The position numbers and the translations under genes are program-made. The notes below the pieces were generated by a model. That model saw nothing but the letters and a program-made list of their open reading frames with translations, made no database searches and was not told the origin of the DNA. Shown piece by piece: positions 26,028-35,766 of a stretch of 64,000 nt of DNA (position 1 is the first letter of the stretch; every line of letters begins with the position of its first letter). The stretch lies in contig NZ_CP043474.1 in the NCBI RefSeq assembly GCF_008329645.1, forward strand, positions 5,146,001 to 5,210,000, in the 5' to 3' direction. This stretch comes from Mycolicibacterium grossiae. GTDB lineage: Bacteria; Actinomycetota; Actinomycetes; Mycobacteriales; Mycobacteriaceae.

Positions 26028-26792
26028 TCAGGACTTGGCGATCAGGCCGTCGACGATGCGGTTGAAGTCGCCGGTCCCGAACGAGACGTACTCGGCGAGG
26101 TTGGCGTAGTCGAGCGACGCCATCACCGACTTCTCCAGCTGAATGTTCATCAGCCGCTTGGTGGCCTCGACCGCCTGCTGGGGCAGGTCGAGCAGCTTCT
26201 TGGCGCAGGCGATCGCCTCGGCGACGGGGTCGGCCACCACGTGGTTGGCCAGCCCCAGCTCGACCGCTCGCGGCGCCTTGATGCGCACGCCGGTGAGCGC
26301 GAACTCCTTGGCCTGCAGCAGGCTGATCTGCGAACCCCACACCAGCGGACCGCCGTCGGCGGCCACCAGACCGATCTGCACGTGCGGATCGGCGAAGTGC
26401 GCGGTCTCGGCCATGTAGACGACGTCGGACAACGCGGCGAGGCTGCAGCCCAGGCCGACGGCGGGCCCGTTGACCGCGGCGATCACCGGGATGCGGCAGC
26501 GCACCATGCCGATGACGAGGTCGCGGCCGTGCTTGATGGTCTTCTGCCGCAGCGCCTCGTCGCGGCGCAGCTCGTCGAGGTAGGTGAAGTCACCACCGGC
26601 CGAGAAGGCCCGTCCCGCACCGGTGATCACCGCGGCGCGGGCACCGGCGTCCTCGTTCATCGCCTCCCAGATGCGCGCGAGGCCGACGTGCAGGTTGTCG
26701 TTGACCGCGTTGAGGGCGTCCGGCCGGTTGAGCGTGATGATCCGCAGCGCGCCGTCGGCACGGACGTCGATCTCGTCGGGCATGTCGTACAT
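26028..26792 (-). CDS. enoyl-CoA hydratase/isomerase family protein with atypical active site
   Basis: This is a 254-residue crotonase. It has RIITLNRPDALNAV, the oxyanion segment AFSAGGDF, and AVNGPAVGLGCSLAALSDVVYM. The first catalytic Glu of hydratases (GGGxELA) is replaced by Ser (GCSLA), and the second region reads VQIGLVAADGG. It may therefore be an isomerase, hydrolase or lyase rather than a simple hydratase (inference). ATG 26792 lies 29 bp after the acyl-CoA dehydrogenase stop and heads towards the convergent SDR genes. Confidence 0.87.
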   Translation of the reverse strand: MYDMPDEIDVRADGALRIITLNRPDALNAVNDNLHVGLARIWEAMNEDAGARAAVITGAGRAFSAGGDFTYLDELRRDEALRQKTIKHGRDLVIGMVRCRIPVIAAVNGPAVGLGCSLAALSDVVYMAETAHFADPHVQIGLVAADGGPLVWGSQISLLQAKEFALTGVRIKAPRAVELGLANHVVADPVAEAIACAKKLLDLPQQAVEATKRLMNIQLEKSVMASLDYANLAEYVSFGTGDFNRIVDGLIAKS

Positions 26793-26821
26793 CGGCTACT
26801 CCCCTTCCTGCGCGCACGTGC

Positions 26822-27925
26822 TCACGAGCCGGCCCCGAGGCCGAGGATGCGTTGCGCGATGATGTTCTTCTGGATCTGCGACGTGCCGCCCATGACGCTC
26901 TGCGACCGGCTGTACAGGTAGGCGCCGAACAGTTCCTCGTCGGCGGTGCCGACGGTGGCGAGCGTCGCGTGGCCCACCGACTGTTCGGTCCACGTCATCA
27001 GCAGCTTGTCCAACGACCCGTCCGGGCCGTGGGTGATGCCGTCGAGCTGCTCGGACAGTCGCCGGCGCACGTGCAGCCGCAGCATCTCGGTCTGCACCCA
27101 CGCCCAGGACAGCTCGTCGGGTGCCTCACCATCGACGGATGCGGCCAACTGGCGCACCAGTTTTCCGTACCGCGCGGAGAAGCCCAGCGTCGACGGTTCG
27201 CGTTCGTGGCTGACGACGGTCATCGCGAGCTTCCAGCCGTCCCCCGGCGCGCCGACCATGTTCTCCGCCGACACCCGGGCACCGTCGAACAGCACCTGCC
27301 CGAATTCCTTGGTGACGCCGCTGATCATCTTCAGCGGCCGCTGCTCGATGCCCTCCTGGTGCATCGGCACGATGAACGCCGAGAGCCCCTTGTGCTTCGG
27401 CACGTCCCTGTCGGTGCGCGCGAGCAGCAGACACCAGTCGGCGACGTCGGAGTAACTCGTCCACACCTTGTGCCCGTTGAGCACGTAGGTGTCCGGATCG
27501 TCTGCACACGGCACGGCGGTGGTGGTGAGCGAGGCCAGATCCGACCCTGCGCCCGGCTCGCTGAACCCCTGGCACCAGCGTTCGGTGCCGTTGATCATGC
27601 CGGGCAGGAACCGTTGCCGCAGTTCCTCGCTGCCGTGGTGGCTGAGGCCGACGACGAGGTAGCCGAGACTCGGGCGCGCGGGTGCGCCCGCCTTGGCGAT
27701 CTCCTCGTCGACGATGACGTCGTACACCGGCGGGAGGTCTTGGCCGCCGTAGCGCGCCGGCCACGACGTACCGAAGAACCCGGCCGCGTACAGCGCCTGG
27801 TGCCACGCGCCGGCCTGGGCCCAGTACGCGTCGCCGGACGTGGGGAACCGGCCCTTCTGCTCGACGAGCCAGCCGCGCAGCCGCTCGCGGAACTCGGCCT
27901 CGTCGGGGGCGTCACGAAAGTCCAA
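26822..27925 (-). CDS. acyl-CoA dehydrogenase, large (catalytic-type) subunit
   Basis: This is a 367-residue FadE-type protein. It has WCQGFSEPGAGSDLASL (FAD/substrate loop), KVWTSYSDVADWCLLLART, and the C-terminal MGGTSQIQKNIIAQRILGL. It begins with TTG at 27925 (MDFRDAP after initiation), inside the end of the small-subunit gene; no ATG or GTG in that frame fits the family N-terminus. Pairs of unequal acyl-CoA dehydrogenase subunits form alpha2beta2 enzymes on bulky steroid-like CoA thioesters in mycobacteria, and the same is likely here. Confidence 0.9.
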   Translation of the reverse strand: MDFRDAPDEAEFRERLRGWLVEQKGRFPTSGDAYWAQAGAWHQALYAAGFFGTSWPARYGGQDLPPVYDVIVDEEIAKAGAPARPSLGYLVVGLSHHGSEELRQRFLPGMINGTERWCQGFSEPGAGSDLASLTTTAVPCADDPDTYVLNGHKVWTSYSDVADWCLLLARTDRDVPKHKGLSAFIVPMHQEGIEQRPLKMISGVTKEFGQVLFDGARVSAENMVGAPGDGWKLAMTVVSHEREPSTLGFSARYGKLVRQLAASVDGEAPDELSWAWVQTEMLRLHVRRRLSEQLDGITHGPDGSLDKLLMTWTEQSVGHATLATVGTADEELFGAYLYSRSQSVMGGTSQIQKNIIAQRILGLGAGS

Positions 27926-28727
27926 TGGTCAACTCCTTCAACGCGACCGGCCATGCCTCGGTGGCAGCCAGCACCCTGCGCAGGTAGACGTGGGCCAGGC
28001 ACTCCCAGGTATTGCCGATGCCGCCGTGCACCTGGATCGACGTCTCGCACACCGTGAGCGCCGAGCGCGCGCTGTAGACCTTGGCGACCCGGCAGGCTTC
28101 CACGGCCTCGGCGACGGAGAGTTCGTCGACGGCCCACGCGGCGTGCCGCAGCACGCTGATCGACCCCTCGATGAGGGCCTGGCTCTCCGCGAGGAGGTGC
28201 CGAACGGCCTGATACGAGCCGATCGTGGCGCCGTACTGCTCGCGGACGGCCGCGTACTCGGTGGCCAGCCGCTGCGCACCCCGCGCCGCCCCGACGATGT
28301 CGGCGGTCGTCGCCGCCAGCGCGAGTGCGTGCCAGCGGCCGGCGTCCTCGTCGGAGAGGTCGGCGAGTTCGGCGGGTGAGGTGACGACGCCGGTCAGAGC
28401 GTGCGTCAGGTCGATGCCCGCCGGCGGCGCGTCGGGCGCCGCGACCGCGCGGCCGAGCCGGCGCGCCAGGTCGTCGGCGAGGACCGGACCGAGGAACGGC
28501 ACGTCGACGAGGCCGCGGGCGAACTCCTCGGCGACCAGGGCCACTTCGACCCCGGACGCCTCGTCGGAGCGCAGCGTCCGCCAGCCGGTGGCGGCGACGT
28601 TCTTCTCCAGTCGGGCGATCCTGCCCTCGTCGTCGAGGTCGGCGACCGACCCGGGCCCCAGGTCGTCGGCCAGTTCGGCGGCCGCGTCGCGCAGTTGCCG
28701 TTGTTCGGCGGTCAGACGGACGTCCAT
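27912..28727 (-). CDS. acyl-CoA dehydrogenase, small subunit
   Basis: This 271-residue acyl-CoA dehydrogenase homologue has a shortened N-terminal half. It retains GSYQAVRHLLAES and the C-terminal VHGGIGNTWECLAHVYLRR typical of the beta-type subunit, but lacks the full QGFSEPxAGSD loop. It overlaps both neighbours (16 bp with the CoA ligase, 14 bp with the large subunit), so the three proteins are coupled. It likely forms a heteromer with the next gene product. Confidence 0.88.
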   Translation of the reverse strand: MDVRLTAEQRQLRDAAAELADDLGPGSVADLDDEGRIARLEKNVAATGWRTLRSDEASGVEVALVAEEFARGLVDVPFLGPVLADDLARRLGRAVAAPDAPPAGIDLTHALTGVVTSPAELADLSDEDAGRWHALALAATTADIVGAARGAQRLATEYAAVREQYGATIGSYQAVRHLLAESQALIEGSISVLRHAAWAVDELSVAEAVEACRVAKVYSARSALTVCETSIQVHGGIGNTWECLAHVYLRRVLAATEAWPVALKELTIGLS

Positions 28728-30142
28728 CGCACCCTCTCGTTCTCCGCGCAATCGGTCATCACGCGCTCTCTCAATTTGCGGCGCAGCACCTTTCCCGACG
28801 GCAATCGCGGGATCTCCTCGACGAAGACGACGGTCGCCAGGCGCTTGTAGGACGCGAGCCGTTCGGCGACCAGCGTCGTCAGCGTCTCGGCCGTGACCTC
28901 GCCGCACCGGCGGACCGCGGCGACGATGGCCTCGCCGTCGCGGGCGTCGGGCACGCCGAAGACGGCGCAGTCCGCGACGGCGGGGTGGCCGTGCAGCACG
29001 GCCTCGATCTCGGCCGGCGCGACCTGGAAGCCGCGGACCTTGACCATCTCCTTGGCGCGGTCGGTGATGGACAGCAGGCCGTCGGCGTCGACGTGGCCGA
29101 CGTCCCCGGTGCGGTACCACCCGTCGGCGAAGGCCCGTGCCGTGTCGTCCTCCGGGAGGTAGCCCGCCATCACCGACGGCGACCGCAGCTGGATCTCGCC
29201 GTCCTCGCCGGCAACGAGCGGCTCGCCGGTCTCGAGGTCGACGATGCGCACCGAGACACCCGGCACGACCCGGCCGACGGTGTCGAGGCGGCCGCCGGTG
29301 AGTTCGTTGCAGGAGATGACGGGCAGTTCGCTCGCGCCGTACGCGGTCACCCAGGTCAGGCCGGACCGCTCGGTGACCGTGGTGGCGACGCTCTCGGTCA
29401 CCGGCGTCGCGCACCACATCACGTAGCGCAGCGACGACAGGTCGTAGTCCTCCAGACGCGGATACGCCGCGAGCGCGAGCGCGATCGGGGCCACGGCCAT
29501 CTCGATCGTGATGCGGTCGGACTCGATGTGGCGCAGCATCGTGTCGATGTCGAACCGGGGGTGCAGCCGGATCCACGAGTCGGCATCCCACGCGGTCGCG
29601 ATGTTGAGCAGCCCCAGAATGTGCGAGGGCGGCGTCATGATCTGCATCCGGTCCGACGACGTCAGGCCGAGAGCGGCGCGCCAGTGCGCGATCGCGGCGG
29701 CGAACCCGCCGTGCGTGTGCCGGACGGCCTTGGGCAGCCCCGTCGTGCCCGAGCTGAACACGAACAGGGCGTCGGAGGCGGGGTCGGGACGATCGAAGGT
29801 GCGCCGGCCCGGGGTGACGGGTTGGTCGAGGTCCAGCATGGGCATCGCCTCGGCCAGCACGGGATGGTCGCCGACGGCGTGCGACGGTCCGGTGAGGGCC
29901 AGGGCGTGGTCGACCTCGGCGCGCCTCCAGGCGGTGCTGAGCAGCACGACCGACGCCCCGAGCAGCCACACCGCCCGGACGGCCACCACGAATTCCGGAC
30001 GATTGGACGACATCAGCGCGACCCGGTCCCCGCGCCGGACGCCGCGCTCCTCGAGTACGGTCGCCATGCCACTGGTGAGCGCATCGAGTTCGGCTCTGGT
30101 GTACTGCTTCTCACCGAAGGCCAGGACGGGAGGTTCAGTCAT
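28712..30142 (-). CDS. acyl-CoA synthetase (AMP-binding, FadD-like)
   Basis: This 476-residue adenylate-forming ligase has the AMP-binding P-loop FSSGTTGLPKAV, then TAYGASELP (A5), GWYRTGDVGHVD (A7), and the C-terminal lysine in LPSGKVLRR. It activates a carboxylic acid to its CoA thioester. ATG 30142 is chosen with GGAGGGC upstream; a further in-frame ATG at 30223 would cross the shared operator. It is the first gene of an operon with the two acyl-CoA dehydrogenase subunits and crotonase. Confidence 0.92.
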   Translation of the reverse strand: MTEPPVLAFGEKQYTRAELDALTSGMATVLEERGVRRGDRVALMSSNRPEFVVAVRAVWLLGASVVLLSTAWRRAEVDHALALTGPSHAVGDHPVLAEAMPMLDLDQPVTPGRRTFDRPDPASDALFVFSSGTTGLPKAVRHTHGGFAAAIAHWRAALGLTSSDRMQIMTPPSHILGLLNIATAWDADSWIRLHPRFDIDTMLRHIESDRITIEMAVAPIALALAAYPRLEDYDLSSLRYVMWCATPVTESVATTVTERSGLTWVTAYGASELPVISCNELTGGRLDTVGRVVPGVSVRIVDLETGEPLVAGEDGEIQLRSPSVMAGYLPEDDTARAFADGWYRTGDVGHVDADGLLSITDRAKEMVKVRGFQVAPAEIEAVLHGHPAVADCAVFGVPDARDGEAIVAAVRRCGEVTAETLTTLVAERLASYKRLATVVFVEEIPRLPSGKVLRRKLRERVMTDCAENERVRWTSV

Positions 30143-30206
30143 GCCGTGCCCTCCGATGCTGGTCCAACCCCGTACGATGCCCGTTGAGAACATCCTATCA
30201 ATATTT

Positions 30207-30221
30207 GAGAATGGTATTCTC
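30207..30221. promoter_or_regulatory. palindromic operator TGAGAAT-GGT-ATTCTCA (shared motif, site 3)
   Basis: Core 30207-30221, with perfect 7-bp arms when 30206 and 30222 are included. It lies midway between the divergent CoA ligase (start 30142) and ferredoxin (start 30257). A related half site TTGAGAAC lies at 30184-30191. Confidence 0.75.
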
Positions 30222-30256
30222 ATAGATACCGAACTTCGACGTCAGGAGTGGATGCG

Positions 30257-30562
30257 ATGAGTGCGGACCCTGCCCCCAGCGGCGACGCCGGCGAGGTCAC
30301 GATCCTCCTCGACCGCAAGACCGCCACGGTGAAGATGGTCCCCGGCGAGACGCTGCTCGAAGCCGCCCGGCGGGCAGGCATGGGGCCCCCGTTCTCCTGC
30401 GAGGCGGGCAACTGCGGCACCTGCATGGCCAAGCTGATCGACGGCGAGGCCACCATGGAGGTCAACGACGCGCTCGACGAGGACGAGGTCGCCGACGGCT
30501 ACGTGTTGACCTGCCAGGCCGTTCCGGACACGCCGAACGTCCACGTCAGCTACGACGACTGA
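30257..30562 (+). CDS. 2Fe-2S plant-type ferredoxin
   Basis: This 101-residue ferredoxin has the plant-type cluster motif CEAGNCGTC (Cys-x4-Cys-x2-Cys) and a fourth Cys in VLTCQAVP. The beta-grasp start VTILLDRKTATVKMVPGETLLEAAR is clear. It likely donates electrons to a Rieske or other oxygenase; none lies next to it in this window. ATG 30257 is preferred over GTG 30248, because AGGAG lies 8 bp upstream of it. Its last 13 bp overlap the end of the convergent CoA-transferase gene. Confidence 0.93.
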   Translation: MSADPAPSGDAGEVTILLDRKTATVKMVPGETLLEAARRAGMGPPFSCEAGNCGTCMAKLIDGEATMEVNDALDEDEVADGYVLTCQAVPDTPNVHVSYDD

Positions 30563-31599
30563 CACCGCGCCGAGTACTCGTCCAGTGCGGGGGCGGGCCG
30601 GTACTCCGGGGTGAAGCCCGCGATCTTCACCGAGCCGGCAACCAGACGGTGCTCGCCGGCCGTGACGATCGCCTCGGGCGTCGCCTCCAGCGCCTCCGGC
30701 AACGACCGCACCGCGGCGGCCGGGATGCCGAGTGGCCGCAGCCGCTGCTCCCAACCCAGCGCCGTGTCCGTGGCGAGCACCGCGGTCACCAGCGGGAGCA
30801 CCTCGTCGCGCCGCGCCGAGCGCTCGGCCATCGTCGCGAAACCGCCGATGCCGGCCTCGGCGCAGAACGATCGCCAGAACCCGTCATGGGTGATGAACAG
30901 CGCGAGGTAACCGTCCCCGGTCGGAAACAGTTGCGCCGGAACGTAGTACGAGTGCGCACCGTACGGGTGCCGGCGCGGAGCCACCCCGTCGTTCAGGTAC
31001 GCCGACGCCCGGTAGTTGAGCTGCGAGAGCATCACGTCGCGCAGCGACACGTCGACCTGCCCGCCGCGGCCGGACACGATCTGCGCGAGCAGACCGAGCG
31101 CCGCGGTCAGCCCCGTCGAGTTGTCGGCCGACGAATAGCCCGGCAGCGTCGGCGGCCCGTCCGGGTCCCCCGTCATCGCCGCCACCCCGGTCGCCGCCTG
31201 CACGACGTAGTCGAACGCGGGGTCGTCGCCGCCGTCGAGCCCGTATCCGGTGAGCGCGACGCACACCAGGCGCGGATTGACACGGGAGAGCGCCTCGTAC
31301 GTCAGCCCCAGCCGGCGGATCACCGACGGCTTCATGTTGACCAGCAGCGCGTGCGCGTCCGCCGCCAGGTCGGAGAGTCGCCGCTGTCCCTCCTCCGACG
31401 CGAGGTCCAGGCAGACGCTGCGCTTGTTGCGGTTCAGGCTCGCGAAATAGCTGTCTCCGACCTGGCGGGAGATCTCGCCGCCCGGCGGCTCCACCTTGAT
31501 CACCTCGGCGCCGAGATCGGCCAGCATCATCGTCGCGTACGGACCGGCCAGCATCACGCCGACCTCGAGGATGCGGATCCCGGCCAGCGGCCCGCTCAT
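30550..31599 (-). CDS. CaiB/BaiF family CoA-transferase
   Basis: This is a 349-residue type III CoA-transferase. It has LAGIRILEVGVMLAGPYATMMLADLGAEVIK at the start, FASLNRNKRSVCLDL, VNMKPSVIRRLGL and FDYVVQAATGVAAMTGDPDGPP. It moves CoA between organic acids, or acts as a racemase in some branches. ATG 31599 lies in the first copy of a 32-bp repeat that separates it from the LLM gene upstream. The donor and acceptor are unknown. Confidence 0.92.
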   Translation of the reverse strand: MSGPLAGIRILEVGVMLAGPYATMMLADLGAEVIKVEPPGGEISRQVGDSYFASLNRNKRSVCLDLASEEGQRRLSDLAADAHALLVNMKPSVIRRLGLTYEALSRVNPRLVCVALTGYGLDGGDDPAFDYVVQAATGVAAMTGDPDGPPTLPGYSSADNSTGLTAALGLLAQIVSGRGGQVDVSLRDVMLSQLNYRASAYLNDGVAPRRHPYGAHSYYVPAQLFPTGDGYLALFITHDGFWRSFCAEAGIGGFATMAERSARRDEVLPLVTAVLATDTALGWEQRLRPLGIPAAAVRSLPEALEATPEAIVTAGEHRLVAGSVKIAGFTPEYRPAPALDEYSARCQSS

Positions 31600-31689
31600 C
31601 GGGTCACTCTGCTCTTCGCGCAAGCGCTCATCGGGTCACTCCGCTCTTCGCGCAGGCGCTCATCGGGTCACTCTGCTCTTCGCGCAAGC
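31594..31689. repeat. three tandem copies of a 32-bp intergenic repeat
   Basis: Three 32-bp units at 31594, 31626 and 31658, nearly identical, with core GCTCTTCGCGCAAGCGCTCA. The array starts at the ATG of the CoA-transferase gene and ends at the TGA of the LLM gene, which sits in a fourth partial unit. A related copy lies at 61916-61958 in the same position between two other genes. Confidence 0.9.
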
Positions 31690-31691
31690 GC

Positions 31692-32648
31692 TCATCGCAC
31701 CCGCTTGGCGAGTTCCGCGATCACCTCGCGCGTCCGGTACTTCGACGCCACCAGCTCGTCGCGGGTGTCGCCGATGGGCAGCAGTCGCACGGACAGATCG
31801 GTCACCCCGGCGTCGGCGAACTGCTGGAAGCGGGCCAGGATGGCGTCCTCGTCGCCGGCGGCGCACAGGTCGCCGACGTTGCGCGCCTCCCCGCGGTCGA
31901 GCAGCCGCTGGTAGTTGGGCGACGTCTCCGCCTCGGCCAAAATGCGGTTCGCGCGCTCCTTGGCGGCGTTGATCTCCGAGTTCGCGCACAGGCACACCGG
32001 GATCCCCGCCACGATGCGCGGCGCGGGCCGGCCCGCCTCGGCGGCCGCCCTGGTGATCTTCGGCGCGATGTGCTCGCCGATGGCCTTCTCGTCGGCCATC
32101 CACAGCACGGTGCCGTCGGCGTGCGCACCGGCGATCTGCAGCATGACCGGCCCCAGCGCGGCGACCAGGACCGGCAGCGGCTTCTCGGCGCCCAGCACGG
32201 TCGGGTTGTGCACGGTGAACGCGTCGTTCTCCACGTCGACGTCACCCGGGCCCGTCAGCGCGGCGGCGAGCACCTCGAGGTAGTCGCGGGTGTAGGCCGC
32301 GGGCTTGTCATAGGGCAGGCCGAGCATGTCCCGCACGATCCAGTGGTGCGACGGTCCGACGCCCAACGCCAGCCGCCCCGCGGCCATCGCGTGCACCGAG
32401 AGTGCCTGCCGTGCCAGAGCGATGGGGTGCTGCGCCTGCAGCGGGACGACGGCCGTACCGAGTTCGATGCGGGAGGTGTGTGCGGCCATCAACGCCACCA
32501 TGGTGAGGCAGTCGAAGTCATCGGGCACCTGTGGCATCCACGCGGTGTCCAGACCAGCGGACTCGGCCCACTCGATGTCGGCCACCAACTTGGTGACCTT
32601 GCGCGTCATGTCGCCGCGCTCGGCCCCGATCATCACGCCCAGTCTCAT
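31692..32648 (-). CDS. LLM class F420-dependent oxidoreductase
   Basis: This 318-residue luciferase-like protein opens with MRLGVMIGAERGD. The segments AESAGLDTAWMPQVPDDFD, ELGTAVVPLQAQHPIALARQ, GRLALGVGPSHHWIV and PLPVLVAALGPVML are characteristic of the F420-binding subgroup common in mycobacteria. It lies between the mutase subunits and the CoA-transferase on the same strand. It probably reduces or oxidises a CoA-pathway intermediate. Confidence 0.9.
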   Translation of the reverse strand: MRLGVMIGAERGDMTRKVTKLVADIEWAESAGLDTAWMPQVPDDFDCLTMVALMAAHTSRIELGTAVVPLQAQHPIALARQALSVHAMAAGRLALGVGPSHHWIVRDMLGLPYDKPAAYTRDYLEVLAAALTGPGDVDVENDAFTVHNPTVLGAEKPLPVLVAALGPVMLQIAGAHADGTVLWMADEKAIGEHIAPKITRAAAEAGRPAPRIVAGIPVCLCANSEINAAKERANRILAEAETSPNYQRLLDRGEARNVGDLCAAGDEDAILARFQQFADAGVTDLSVRLLPIGDTRDELVASKYRTREVIAELAKRVR

Positions 32649-32697
32649 CGCCGACCCCCGTGCTGCCTGCCCCTGCCGGGCTCGCTGATGCGCATCG

Positions 32698-33123
32698 TCA
32701 GTGCTCCACCTTCTCGGTCAGCGCGCGCACGTCGCGGACGAGCATGTCCAGGGGCGTGCCGGTCGGGAACACCGCGGCCGCACCGGCGTCGAGCAGCTTG
32801 GGCACGTCGGACTCGGGGATCGTGCCGCCCACCACGACGGCGATGTCACCGGCGTCGGCGGCGCGCAGGGCATCGACGGTGCGGGTCGTCAACGCCACGT
32901 GCGCACCCGAGAGGATCGAGAGCCCGACGAGCGCCACGTCCTCCTGCAGCGCGATCGACACGATGTCCTCGATGCGCTGCCGGATGCCGGTGTAGATGAC
33001 CTCGAAGCCCGCGTCGCGCAACGTGCGTGCGACGATCTTCGCGCCCCGGTCGTGACCGTCCAGACCGGGTTTCGCGACGAGGACGCGGGCCGGGTGGGCG
33101 TGGGTGGAAGCGGGTTGCGCCAT
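32698..33123 (-). CDS. cobalamin-binding small subunit of acyl-CoA mutase
   Basis: This 141-residue B12-binding domain has the histidine ligand motif DGHDRGAK near residue 22, then LSILSGAHVAL and VVVGGTIPESDVPKL, as in the C-terminal domain of methylmalonyl-CoA mutase and the small subunits of isobutyryl-CoA and 2-hydroxyisobutyryl-CoA mutases. It follows the large-subunit gene by 2 bp, so the enzyme is a split mutase. The start is ATG 33123. Confidence 0.95.
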   Translation of the reverse strand: MAQPASTHAHPARVLVAKPGLDGHDRGAKIVARTLRDAGFEVIYTGIRQRIEDIVSIALQEDVALVGLSILSGAHVALTTRTVDALRAADAGDIAVVVGGTIPESDVPKLLDAGAAAVFPTGTPLDMLVRDVRALTEKVEH

Positions 33124-33125
33124 GG

Positions 33126-34703
<1,578 letters not shown>

Positions 34704-34716
34704 CGGTTGATAACGT

Positions 34717-34736
34717 ACTTGCAGAAAATGAGAATG
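34717..34736. promoter_or_regulatory. 20-bp direct repeat, copy 1, with GAGAAT half site
   Basis: Sequence ACTTGCAGAAAATGAGAATG, 14 bp upstream of the mutase large-subunit start. It is 18 of 20 identical to copy 2 at 34855-34874 and contains one arm of the GAGAAT-N3-ATTCTC motif. The 232-bp gap between the mutase and SDR genes holds both copies and no gene. Confidence 0.6.
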
Positions 34737-34854
34737 CCAATACCGCTACACGGAAGGATTGGCGATCGACCGCGTGACGTGCGCCGTCGCAACCCGGGTC
34801 GGCGTACGGTCCATTCCCCCTCACTAGTGCGCCCGCGCCGTGTGCGAGCATGAC

Positions 34855-34874
34855 ACTTGCAAAAAATGAGAACG
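34855..34874. promoter_or_regulatory. 20-bp direct repeat, copy 2, with GAGAAC half site
   Basis: Sequence ACTTGCAAAAAATGAGAACG, 62 bp upstream of the SDR start at 34936 and in the same orientation as copy 1. One copy lies near each divergent start, which suggests a common activator or repressor. Confidence 0.6.
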
Positions 34875-34935
34875 TGACTGTCGGTCGGCTACCATCGGAG
34901 CACCGACCACGGCGAGGAGCGGAGCGGGATCGCCC

Positions 34936-35766
34936 ATGACACAGCAGCCATTGGCCGATCGGACCCTGGTGGTGAGCGGCGGGAGCCGCGGCATCGGGCT
35001 GGCGATCGCGCTGGGTGCCGCGCGGCTCGGCGCCAACGTCGTCCTGTTGGCCAAGACGAGCGAGCCGCACCCCAAGCTGCCCGGCACCGTCCACACGGCG
35101 GTCGAGGAGGTGGAGGCCGCCGGCGGCAAGGGCCTCGCGGTGGTCGGCGACGTGCGCAAGGAGGAGGACGTGGCGCGCGCGGTCGAGGCGGCGGTCGATC
35201 GCTTCGGCGGCATCGACGTCGTCGTCAACAACGCCAGCGCGATCGCCACCGAGCCCACCGAACGACTGTCGGCCAAGAAGTTCGACCTGATGATGGACAT
35301 CAACGTCCGCGGCACGTTCCTGCTGACCAAGGCCGCGCTACCCCACCTGCGCGGGGGGACCAACGCACAGGTAATGACCCTGGCGCCGCCGCTGAACCTG
35401 AACCCGTACTGGCTCGGCGCCCACCCGTCCTACACGCTGTCGAAGTACGGCATGACACTGCTCAGCCTGGGCTGGGCGAGCGAGTACGCCGACGCCGGAA
35501 TCGGTTTCAGCTGTCTGTGGCCGCAGACCTACATCGCGACGTCGGCGGTGACCAACCTCGCCGACGGCGACGAACTCGTCCGGCGGTCGCGCAGCGCGGA
35601 CATCATGGCCGATGCGGCGGCGACGATCCTGACCCGGCCCGCCGGCGAGGTGAACGGTCAGTGCTTCATCGATGCCGACGTGCTCAGCGCATCCGGGGTG
35701 ACCGACCTGTCCCGTTACGGGGGTGGCGATCAGCCGATGTGGGATATCTTCCTGGACCAGTCATGA
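34936..35766 (+). CDS. SDR family oxidoreductase (HSDL2-like)
   Basis: This is a 276-residue SDR. It has SGGSRGIGLAIALGAARLGANVVLLAKT, VVNNASAI and the Tyr-Lys pair in PSYTLSKYGM. HSDL2-type markers are visible: HPKLPGTVHTAVEEVEAAGGK and, later, WPQTYIATSAV. It is the first gene of an operon with a CoA ligase (ATGA overlap) and a small protein. A role on a long-chain or cyclic hydroxyacyl intermediate is plausible. Confidence 0.9.
   Translation: MTQQPLADRTLVVSGGSRGIGLAIALGAARLGANVVLLAKTSEPHPKLPGTVHTAVEEVEAAGGKGLAVVGDVRKEEDVARAVEAAVDRFGGIDVVVNNASAIATEPTERLSAKKFDLMMDINVRGTFLLTKAALPHLRGGTNAQVMTLAPPLNLNPYWLGAHPSYTLSKYGMTLLSLGWASEYADAGIGFSCLWPQTYIATSAVTNLADGDELVRRSRSADIMADAAATILTRPAGEVNGQCFIDADVLSASGVTDLSRYGGGDQPMWDIFLDQS

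Noticed and set aside
17465..30221. KstR/KstR2 cholesterol-regulon operators
   Set aside because: The sites read GAGAAT-N3-ATTCTC and do not contain the AACnnGTT core of KstR or the CAAG/CTTG arms of KstR2.
31594..31700. Short ORF encoding an 11-residue peptide (MSACAKSRVTR) in each repeat unit
   Set aside because: Too short to call as a gene without ribosome profiling. It is noted only as part of the repeat finding.
34704..34935. Cobalamin riboswitch upstream of the B12 mutase or meaB
   Set aside because: I looked for a B12-box-like conserved core and extended stem structure in this gap and upstream of 24383 and saw none.
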